Of a DNA stretch of 64,000 nucleotides, positions 58,524 to 64,000 are shown one piece after another. Position 1 is the stretch's first letter, and every line of letters starts with the position of its first letter. Below the pieces are notes generated by a model. It was not told the origin of the DNA. It worked only from the letters and a program-made list of their open reading frames with translations, and ran no database searches. A program made the translations under genes and the position numbers. This stretch comes from Parvibaculum sp046297875 (GTDB lineage Bacteria; Pseudomonadota; Alphaproteobacteria; Parvibaculales; Parvibaculaceae): the NCBI RefSeq assembly GCF_046297875.1, contig NZ_JBKBHD010000001.1:1-64000 (forward strand), written 5' to 3'.

Positions 58524-59633
58524 GTGACCAGGGGTATCAGCGTGACTCAATCATTCGGGATTTTCGGGGCTTCACTTCGCACTCTCGGTCTCTCGGTTGC
58601 AGCGGCGATTGCAATCGGCGGCTGCACGGTGGTCGAAGGCGGCAAGGACGCAGCCAGCGCGCCTGCGCCGGTGGCGGCGCCCGTCGCTGCGGAAGTGGCG
58701 GCACTTGCCAATGACGGCATTGCGACCGGCGGCATTTCGAATATCGCCTCGGCCAATATTCCGATCCCGCTGCCATCGCCGCGCCAGCAGGTGCCGGTGC
58801 AGGTTGCATCGGCCGATCCTTCGGCCGGTATCGCCTCCCTGTCGGCCAAGCCGCAGCTTGAGCAGCTTGCGGGCGTCTATGCGAAATTCGGTTCGGCCAT
58901 TGCCGCTGTCGGCGAAAGCCGCCTCAACACGCCGGCCGATGTGCGCCGCGCGCTGGCGGCGCTCCGCTTCTCGCAGCCGGACGCTCTGGCGGAAGGCTGG
59001 TATGCGGCGCATGCGCTGATTGCAGCCAATGAAGCATCCTTCGCTCAGGGCATTCGCGATGAAGTCCGGATGCGCGGCAAGACAGCCGTTCTCGAGGCAC
59101 TGCGCAGCGACGACAATTACATTCTTCAGGTGCGTGGCGCCCGTAATGCGACCGATGCTGTCGCCGCCGCACTTCGCAGCGAGAATGCGCGGCTTGCCGC
59201 GCTTTCGGCCCGCTTCAAGGAAACCTCCTATGCCTTCCAGAAGCAGCGCTGGGGCATGACAGAGCCGCTGCATGGCACCACCAAGACGGCCGATGCCAGC
59301 AACGCGGCCACCAGCGTCACGGAACGCGCCAGCGCAATGCTTGCCGCCCTGTCGCCGGTCAAGCCCGCCCAGGCCTATTCGCCGAGCGTGATGAACCGCG
59401 TGCTGACGCTTGCCGCCTATCAGGTGATCGACGGCTCGATGGAAACCGGCGCCAGTTCAACCCGCAATCCGACCGGGCGCTGCCTGAACTGGGCCCGCCT
59501 CAATCTCGACCAGTGCGTGGCCGCAGCGCGCTTCCCCTCGGAAGAAGCCTATTGCGCAGGCAAGCACGGCGTCGAAGAGGTGCGGGGCTGCTGGGCGCAG
59601 GCGGTTCCCGCCTCTGTGCTCGCCGCGCAGTAA
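58524..59633 (+). CDS. Putative lipoprotein, helical
   Basis: A ~369-residue predicted lipoprotein. The signal region LRTLGLSVAAAIAIGGC ends in a lipobox-like GGC, followed by an Ala/Pro-rich linker (about residues 45-95) and a helical domain (QLEQLAGVYAKFGSAIAAVG, ARNATDAVAAALRSENARL). The C-terminus carries four Cys (GRCLNWARLNLDQC, EAYCAGKHGVEEVRGCW), likely two disulfides. I recognise no named family. GTG at 58524 or 58542 (after CAGGGGTATCAGC) starts it. A CtrA-like site lies upstream and a strong terminator downstream. Confidence 0.75.
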   Translation: MTRGISVTQSFGIFGASLRTLGLSVAAAIAIGGCTVVEGGKDAASAPAPVAAPVAAEVAALANDGIATGGISNIASANIPIPLPSPRQQVPVQVASADPSAGIASLSAKPQLEQLAGVYAKFGSAIAAVGESRLNTPADVRRALAALRFSQPDALAEGWYAAHALIAANEASFAQGIRDEVRMRGKTAVLEALRSDDNYILQVRGARNATDAVAAALRSENARLAALSARFKETSYAFQKQRWGMTEPLHGTTKTADASNAATSVTERASAMLAALSPVKPAQAYSPSVMNRVLTLAAYQVIDGSMETGASSTRNPTGRCLNWARLNLDQCVAAARFPSEEAYCAGKHGVEEVRGCWAQAVPASVLAAQ

Positions 59634-59716
59634 AGGCACAAGCCGGAAAACCGCGCCGCGCTGCGGGCGTTCAGCGGCACGAACAATTTGAATCGAATGC
59701 CGGAAACATTTGAAGG

Positions 59717-59749
59717 AAATACGCCTCAAATTTGAGGCGTATTTTTTTT
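59717..59749 (+). terminator. Strong terminator after the lipoprotein gene
   Basis: A perfect 28-base palindrome, AAATACGCCTCAAA/TTTGAGGCGTATTT, followed by a run of Ts. It ends the lipoprotein transcript 84 bases after its stop. Confidence 0.92.
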
Positions 59750-59870
59750 GTTTTTTATTTTAATTAGACTATAAATACTTGCTTTTTGTAGTACTCAAAT
59801 AAACCAATGCAATCTTTCTACAGTATAAAATCTCGTTCTTCTTCAATTTTACTGATCTCTTTAACCGGGC
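59745..59870 (+). promoter_or_regulatory. AT-rich island before the DUF5330 gene
   Basis: From the terminator T-run to about 59870 the sequence is strikingly AT-rich (TTTTTTATTTTAATTAGACTATAAATAC, CTACAGTATAAAATC), unlike the GC-rich surroundings. It holds no gene and must contain the promoter of the DUF5330 gene; TATAAA at 59771 and TATAAA at 59825 are candidate -10 elements. Such tracts suit MucR- or H-NS-like binding. Confidence 0.5.
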
Positions 59871-59937
59871 AGCAGTGCGCTCCTTCCTAGGCTCGCCTCA
59901 GGTTCACGGACGACATCTTTGGGAAGGGATCATCGTC

Positions 59938-60348
59938 ATGTCTTTTGTACTCAGAGCCGCGTTCTGGCTCACGGTTCTTGCCTTTCTGCTGCCCGCACCT
60001 GACGGCGAAGGCACGGCGCAGATCGCCGCCCGCAATGGCGGCATCGTTCCGGCGGGCTATGAAGCCGCGGCGGCCGAAAACGAAATCGGTGCAGGCGAAG
60101 CGCTCGCGCTTGCCGCCCGGTCCGCGCAGGACGTCATGGGATTTTGCGGTCGCAATCCCGAGGTCTGCGAGAAAAGTCACGCGATCGCCGGTCACGTCAT
60201 GCGGCAGACCACGCATTACGGCAGCCTTGCCATTGTCTGGCTGACAGAGAAGGCAAAGGACTACCAGCAGGAAGGCCCTGCGGAAGCAATCGGCACGCGC
60301 TCGGTTGCCCGGCCCATGGCTGCCCCCGACTTCACGACCGGCGCCTGA
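59938..60348 (+). CDS. DUF5330 family secreted/membrane protein
   Basis: A 136-residue protein with an N-terminal hydrophobic signal (SFVLRAAFWLTVLAFLLPAPDG) characteristic of DUF5330. The rest has a short Cys pair region (VMGFCGRNPEVCEKSH) and a charged helix (LAIVWLTEKAKDYQQE). It is anchored or exported; the function is unknown. ATG at 59938 follows GGGAAGGGATCATC. A strong terminator follows. Confidence 0.82.
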   Translation: MSFVLRAAFWLTVLAFLLPAPDGEGTAQIAARNGGIVPAGYEAAAAENEIGAGEALALAARSAQDVMGFCGRNPEVCEKSHAIAGHVMRQTTHYGSLAIVWLTEKAKDYQQEGPAEAIGTRSVARPMAAPDFTTGA

Positions 60349-60410
60349 CCTCACCCATCAGGTTGCCCGTCGGCTTCCCGGCGTCTCCTAGGGCGTCCCG
60401 GCGGCCAACA

Positions 60411-60449
60411 GCGCCCCGCGGTTCAGGCACCGCGGGGCGCTTGTTCTTT
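60411..60449 (+). terminator. Terminator after the DUF5330 gene
   Basis: A perfect 12-base stem GCGCCCCGCGGT/ACCGCGGGGCGC (60411-60422 and 60429-60440), 6-base loop, then TTGTTCTTT. It separates the DUF5330 and sufE genes. Confidence 0.93.
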
Positions 60450-60501
60450 GAGACAGGGGCCGCTATGTCCTGAGCATGTTGACACTGACGGTCAGGACGG
60501 A

Positions 60502-60933
60502 ATGGGCATTCAGGATCTCATCGACGATTTCGCCTTCCTCGAAGAATGGGAAGAGCGCTATCGCTATGTGATCGAGCTCGGCAAGGGGCTCGAACCCCTG
60601 AGCGATGAGGAACACTCGCCCGCGAACAAGGTCGAGGGCTGCGTCAGCCAGGTCTGGCTCGTGAACGAGACGCGCAAGGACAAAGCCGGAAAGACCGTGC
60701 TTCATTTTCGCGGCGACAGCGATGCGCATATCGTGCGCGGTCTCATCGCCATCCTGATGCGGCTCTATTCGGACAAGGCGCCGGCCGAGATAATCGAGAC
60801 CGATGCGCGCGACGTTTTTGCGAAGCTCGGGCTCAATGAGCATCTGACGCCGCAACGCTCGAACGGACTTTATTCGATGGTGGCGCGGATTCAGGCGGAT
60901 GCGCGCGCCGCACTCGGCACCGCCACGGCCTGA
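60502..60933 (+). CDS. sufE: SufE family cysteine desulfurase sulfur acceptor
   Basis: A 143-residue SufE protein that takes sulfur from SufS for iron-sulfur cluster assembly. The active Cys lies in NKVEGCVSQVWL (near residue 49). FRGDSDAHIVRGLIAILMRLYSDKAP and GLNEHLTPQRSNGLYSMV are typical. ATG at 60502 follows GTCAGGACGGA. It overlaps the end of the convergent DUF6456 gene by 43 bases. The suf cluster is not in the window. Confidence 0.93.
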   Translation: MGIQDLIDDFAFLEEWEERYRYVIELGKGLEPLSDEEHSPANKVEGCVSQVWLVNETRKDKAGKTVLHFRGDSDAHIVRGLIAILMRLYSDKAPAEIIETDARDVFAKLGLNEHLTPQRSNGLYSMVARIQADARAALGTATA

Positions 60934-61460
60934 GCCCCCTCCGCCATGCCGTAATGATCCGCCAGGCGGTCGAGCGCAATCTGCAGCACGAGCTTGCCCG
61001 CGCGCTTCGGCCAGCCGAGATCGCGCTCCGCTTCTTCCAGACCCTGCAAGTGGCAGCAAACGCCGATCAATATGTCCGAAAGGCCCGGCCCCACGGCCTT
61101 CAGCGCATGGGCAACGCGCTCACGCGCGGCAAGCGCCTGAACGGTCAGATCGCCGGGATCGCGCGGGGCGGCGCGGCCGCGGCGCACGGGGCTTGCCCAG
61201 TCGGCGGTCACGCGCGGCATCATCAGACCGAATGTGAAGTCGCGCCGCAGGCGCTCGCCAACCTCGAACTGCGTTTCGGTCAGCAGGGGCTTGCCGTCGC
61301 GCCCTTTCCGATGGCGAAGCCAGCCGAGCGGCGACTCACCTTCATTGATGTCGACCTCGATATTTTCCGTGCCCATCCGGATGGCGCGGCGGGCCATGAT
61401 CCTGTGCTGATCGAGGAAGCGATCCGCACTCTCGCCGGTTTTCATTTCGGCATCCGTCAT
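60891..61460 (-). CDS. DUF6456 family protein
   Basis: A 189-residue protein with a DUF6456 domain: ESPLGWLRHRKGRDGKPLLTETQFEVGERLRRDFTFG, SDILIGVCCHLQGLEEAERDLGWPKRAGKLVLQIALDRLADHYG. The C-terminal part resembles a winged helix seen in phage-like or regulatory proteins. It starts at ATG 61460 inside the stop of the DnaA-domain gene (ATGA), so the two products are made together. No established activity. Confidence 0.85.
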   Translation of the reverse strand: MTDAEMKTGESADRFLDQHRIMARRAIRMGTENIEVDINEGESPLGWLRHRKGRDGKPLLTETQFEVGERLRRDFTFGLMMPRVTADWASPVRRGRAAPRDPGDLTVQALAARERVAHALKAVGPGLSDILIGVCCHLQGLEEAERDLGWPKRAGKLVLQIALDRLADHYGMAEGAQAVAVPSAARASA

Positions 61461-61798
61461 TGCGGGCTCCGGTGTTCTGGCGTGCCGCGGAGGCGATCCG
61501 ACAGTTCGTCGAGCAACCGGTCGAAGCTCGCGTCGTCACGCCTGTCCTCGATCCGCCGGCAGGCATGGGCGGCGGTGGTCCGGTCGCGGCCGAAATGCTG
61601 GCCGACCAAGGCGAGGCTGACGCCGTAAATCACATGGCTCAGATACATGGCGACCTGCCTTGCCTGCGCCACCGAGGCGCTACGCCGTGTGGGCGAGCGC
61701 AGTTCCGCGACGGGCACGTTCCATGCCCGCGCGACGGCCTCCTGCGTCTGCTCTATGCATAGCTTCCCGTCCGTTTTGCCGTAACGCCGCCTATCCAT
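61457..61798 (-). CDS. Stand-alone DnaA domain IV (DnaA-box-binding) protein
   Basis: A 113-residue protein consisting of the DnaA C-terminal HTH domain only: ARQVAMYLSHVIYGVSLALVGQHFGRDRTTAAHACRRIEDRR is the DnaA domain IV with the signature GRDxTTxxHA. The usual His in DHTTV, a base-reading residue, is Arg here, and Val is Ala. The ATPase domain is missing, so it cannot initiate replication alone; it could compete for or reshape DnaA-type sites. ATG at 61798 follows GGGAGGAAAAGG. Coupled to the downstream DUF6456 gene. Confidence 0.85.
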   Translation of the reverse strand: MDRRRYGKTDGKLCIEQTQEAVARAWNVPVAELRSPTRRSASVAQARQVAMYLSHVIYGVSLALVGQHFGRDRTTAAHACRRIEDRRDDASFDRLLDELSDRLRGTPEHRSPQ

Positions 61799-61928
61799 CC
61801 TTTTCCTCCCTGCCTCGATGCCGTCCTTGAGCCGGGCTACCGGCCTCGCAGGAGAATTTTACTTATTCTGTACAAAGCGGGGATAAGTTGTGTAATATTT
61901 TCGAACCATCACATTGGGAGGCCGCCCG

Positions 61929-62522
61929 GTGCGCACGAGGATTCGACAATTCCGCAAGGCACGTGGCCTGACCCAGACCGAACTGGCGGCGGCGCTGGGC
62001 ACGACGGCGGCAACCGTGTCGCGGCTCGAAACCGCCGACATGACGGTTTCGACCGACTGGCTGGAGCGGCTGGCGGGGGCGCTTGGCGTCGATGTCAGGG
62101 AGCTGATCGGCGGGGAGAGCGGGGTTCTAGCCTGTCAGGCGGAACTGCGGCGCGGCGGGCGCGTCGTCACACTTGCCACGGGCATCCCGCTTTCGCCGTC
62201 AATGGCGGAGGGTGCGCGGGAGCCGCTTGCCTTTCTCGTCGCGGAAGAGATGGGCCTCTACATGGCGGGCGACATGCTGGTTGCCGACCGGGTACAGGCG
62301 GAGGAAGCGGGAGCCCTGCTCGGCCGCGACTGCATCGCCGCGGACATGGAAACGGCGCGGCATTTCGGACGGCTGGTGGAAACCGCGGGCAGGCGATGCG
62401 CGATCGTGCCGCCGGAGGCAGGTGCGGCGGCGATCATTCTCAATGAGACGGACTGGGTTGCGCCGGTGGTGGCGCTGCTGCGGCGCTTTCCGCCAGTCAG
62501 CCCGCGCCGTTCCGGCAGGTGA
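61929..62522 (+). CDS. XRE-family HTH regulator with extra C-terminal domain
   Basis: A 197-residue protein with an N-terminal XRE HTH (IRQFRKARGLTQTELAAALGTTAATVSRLETADMTVSTDWLERLAGAL) and a C-terminal ~110-residue domain beginning near LATGIPLSPSMAEGAREPLAFLVAEEMGL, which suggests a ligand sensor. GTG at 61929 follows GGGAGGCCGCCCG. The upstream gap is shared with the divergent DnaA-domain gene. Its 3' end overlaps the convergent secreted protein gene by 26 bases. Regulated targets are unknown. Confidence 0.78.
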   Translation: MRTRIRQFRKARGLTQTELAAALGTTAATVSRLETADMTVSTDWLERLAGALGVDVRELIGGESGVLACQAELRRGGRVVTLATGIPLSPSMAEGAREPLAFLVAEEMGLYMAGDMLVADRVQAEEAGALLGRDCIAADMETARHFGRLVETAGRRCAIVPPEAGAAAIILNETDWVAPVVALLRRFPPVSPRRSGR

Positions 62523-62970
62523 CGGTCACGCTGGCGGCCTTGTCTTCAGTGCCGCCGCAATCCATGCCCGGAAAGCACATCGGCGCAGGGGCGCCGGCGA
62601 AGTGGAAAGCGATATAGGCATCATTGCCGCGCGACGCATCGACAACGCCGGCGAGATGATAGGTTCGGGTCTCGCCGCGCGAGAGCGTCAACACCGTGCC
62701 GACCGAAGGGTCGGACAGCGGCACGTAATTTTCACCGTCGAAAGTGATGCTTGCCGTGCCACCGACATCGCCGATGTCGCATTGGGCATGGAGATCGGCG
62801 GGGCCTTTTTCCGCACCGGTGATCATGAAGATGGCGCTTTCGCCTTCGGCGAGCTTTGCCTTGCCGCCCTGTAACACGGCATTCGCCTGCGCGGCTGCAG
62901 GCGCGAGCGCCAAAACGGCGAAAGACGCGGCAGCCAAGGCCAGACCGCGAAGCGAAACTGAATACGCCAT
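62497..62970 (-). CDS. Secreted protein of unknown function
   Basis: A 157-residue protein with a signal peptide (SLRGLALAAASFAVLALAPAAAQA, cleavage near residue 29). The mature part is beta-rich with Cys residues (LHAQCDIGD, MCFPGMDCGG, TVTCRNGAG) that probably pair in the periplasm, and a SRGETRTYHLAG strand. No family recognised. Overlaps the XRE gene at its 3' end (26 bases, convergent). Start ATG at 62970. Confidence 0.68.
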   Translation of the reverse strand: MAYSVSLRGLALAAASFAVLALAPAAAQANAVLQGGKAKLAEGESAIFMITGAEKGPADLHAQCDIGDVGGTASITFDGENYVPLSDPSVGTVLTLSRGETRTYHLAGVVDASRGNDAYIAFHFAGAPAPMCFPGMDCGGTEDKAASVTVTCRNGAG

Positions 62971-63049
62971 GACGAAAACGAACTCCCGGCTAGTCCCCCG
63001 GTTCAGTCTGCACCGGGCGCGGGGAGGCAATCAATCCCGTACCGGACGA

Positions 63050-63595
63050 TCAGGCGATGTGAAGATTGGCCCTGCCGGCAAGCGCGTGCGCCTTTTCGGA
63101 CTGCATGAACGCATCGTGCCCCAGCACCATGACGATGCGGCCTTCGCCGTTCACCAGCGGCAGACGCAGCCAGAACTGAAAGATGTTCGGTTGCTGCCAC
63201 GGCGTGAGCGGCACGACGCCCTGTGCCGGACGGCCACCCAGAATGACTTCACGATAGGCGGCATCCCAATATTCGGTCTGATCGCCTAGATCATATTCAT
63301 CGAGGTGATGGCCGGTGATTTCGACACCCAGATAATCGCGAAGACGGGTTCCGGCGAGGCGCACCTTGAGACGCGGCGCATCGCCCTCCACCACTTCGAG
63401 AATGCTGAGGGATGGCAGAAGGCGCCTCAACTCCGCAGGCTGAATGTCGGCGCGCGTCGGATAGCGGCCATCATTCGCCTTGGAGCGCCAATAATCGAAC
63501 AGTTCCTGCTGCTCCGGCACAATCAATTGCGCCCTGATTGCCTGCCCCGTGCCGGTCAGCGGCCTGTCCCCCGAGAAATGGCGGCAAGCCGCCAA
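63050..63595 (-). CDS. PAS domain protein (PAS_5-like)
   Basis: A ~181-residue cytoplasmic protein made almost entirely of one PAS-like domain of the alphaproteobacterial PAS_5 type: QELFDYWRSKANDGRYPTRADIQPAELRRLLPSLSILE, then RLKVRLAGTRLRDYLGVEITG and a WLRLPLVNGEGRIVMVLGHD strand. It likely senses a small ligand or redox state, but no output domain is attached. The start is uncertain; TTG at 63595 is used. Confidence 0.78.
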   Translation of the reverse strand: MAACRHFSGDRPLTGTGQAIRAQLIVPEQQELFDYWRSKANDGRYPTRADIQPAELRRLLPSLSILEVVEGDAPRLKVRLAGTRLRDYLGVEITGHHLDEYDLGDQTEYWDAAYREVILGGRPAQGVVPLTPWQQPNIFQFWLRLPLVNGEGRIVMVLGHDAFMQSEKAHALAGRANLHIA

Positions 63596-63674
63596 AGTGC
63601 CGAATCATCAAGCCTGAGTCTGGTCCGCTATGCGGCGCAGCGCAAGGAGATTGCCGGAGCCGGATAGCGGCATG

Positions 63675-64000
63675 CTATTTCGAACTTCGCCGCGCGTTCT
63701 GTCCGGCCTGGCCGAGTCCCATCTTCTTCGCAAGGCGGGAGCGGGCCTGTGCATAATTGGGGGCGACCATCGGGTAGTCGCGCGGCAGGCCCCATTTCTT
63801 GCGATATTCGTCCGGCGTCAGATTGTAGTGGGTATGGAGATGTCGCTTGAGCGACTTGAACTTCTTGCCGTCCTCCAGACAGATCAGATAGTCCGGCGTG
63901 ATCGACTTGCGGATCGATACGGCAGGTTCAGACTGCGTCTGAACCGGCACCGCGCTACCTGCGGATGCACCATTCAGGGCGGCGAATACTTTGTGGATCA
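63675..64000 (-). CDS. mucR: MucR/Ros family zinc-finger transcriptional regulator, C-terminal part only
   Basis: The C-terminal ~108 residues of a MucR-family repressor. The zinc finger CLEDGKKFKSLKRHLHTHY and following LTPDEYRKKWGLPRDYPMVAPNYA are diagnostic. The frame stays open beyond the right edge (IHKVFAALNGASAGSA), so the true N-terminus is outside the window. MucR proteins bind AT-rich promoter DNA and repress motility, exopolysaccharide and cell-cycle genes in alphaproteobacteria. The AT-rich islands at 48.1 and 59.8 kb are candidate targets. Confidence 0.92.
   Translation of the reverse strand, partial: IHKVFAALNGASAGSAVPVQTQSEPAVSIRKSITPDYLICLEDGKKFKSLKRHLHTHYNLTPDEYRKKWGLPRDYPMVAPNYAQARSRLAKKMGLGQAGQNARRSSK

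Overview
The window is GC-rich alphaproteobacterial chromosome. Several observations support this: a Rieske/cytochrome b/cytochrome c1 operon, a MucR/Ros-type regulator, many families typical of the class (DUF1285, DUF1491, DUF2849, DUF934, DUF5330, DUF6456), a gene-transfer-agent-like terminase pair, and CtrA-like motifs. Gene content and order recall Parvibaculum and related Rhizobiales-like lineages, but this is inference from memory and not a database match. I see no rRNA, tRNA, insertion sequence, prophage body or CRISPR array.

Layout. 1-0.56 kb (minus): the start of a GTA/phage-like packaging pair. 0.7-3 kb: two MaoC hotdog dehydratases, a dienelactone hydrolase and a glutathione peroxidase. 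3.1-6.5 kb (minus): mtnP, apt, mtnA and a class II aldolase, which together look like a methylthioadenosine salvage route ending in an aldolase (DHAP shunt). 6.6-9.3 kb (minus): petABC with a clear terminator. 9.5-12.4 kb: trmL, hemF and hemN. 12.7-15.9 kb (minus): a lipoprotein, the CCA-adding enzyme, a CoA-type Nudix hydrolase and DUF1285. 16.1-23.0 kb (plus): a MoxR ATPase, a DUF58 protein and two large membrane-anchored VWA/DUF4159-type proteins. 23.0-25.8 kb (plus): a zinc uptake operon with a Zur-like box over a perfect -10 hexamer and an unlisted 53-residue membrane protein before znuC.

25.8-32.7 kb: a methyltransferase, a GNAT protein, an SDR, a lone antitoxin-like HTH protein, and a LysR divergent from wrbA, followed by a pirin and a glutathionyl-hydroquinone reductase, which look like a quinone/electrophile defence set. 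32.8-37.5 kb: Nudix enzymes, a protein with flagellin D1-like helices but no flagellar context, and a receiver-HPt-receiver phosphorelay operon behind a CtrA-like site. 37.4-44.1 kb: a PiT phosphate transporter, small conserved genes, PBP1a and an Uup-type ABC-F protein. 44.2-48.1 kb: a DUF1214/DUF1254 pair and an NMT1/THI5-type ABC importer. 48.1-50.9 kb: the assimilatory sulfite reductase operon.

50.9-54.8 kb: a phasin whose promoter is flanked by two identical-type palindromes, a D-amino-acid dehydrogenase-like oxidase, and a TetR plus Tat-exported nitroreductase-fold operon. In the last case the operator covers the start codon of an apparently leaderless mRNA. 54.8-64 kb: an MscS channel, prfC, several small conserved genes, sufE, a stand-alone DnaA domain IV protein coupled to DUF6456, an XRE regulator, a PAS protein, and a mucR gene cut by the window end.

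Genes are densely packed, with many 4-base stop/start overlaps. Intergenic gaps often hold palindromic repeats of a few recurring kinds. Most long open frames antisense to the genes above are by-products of high GC.
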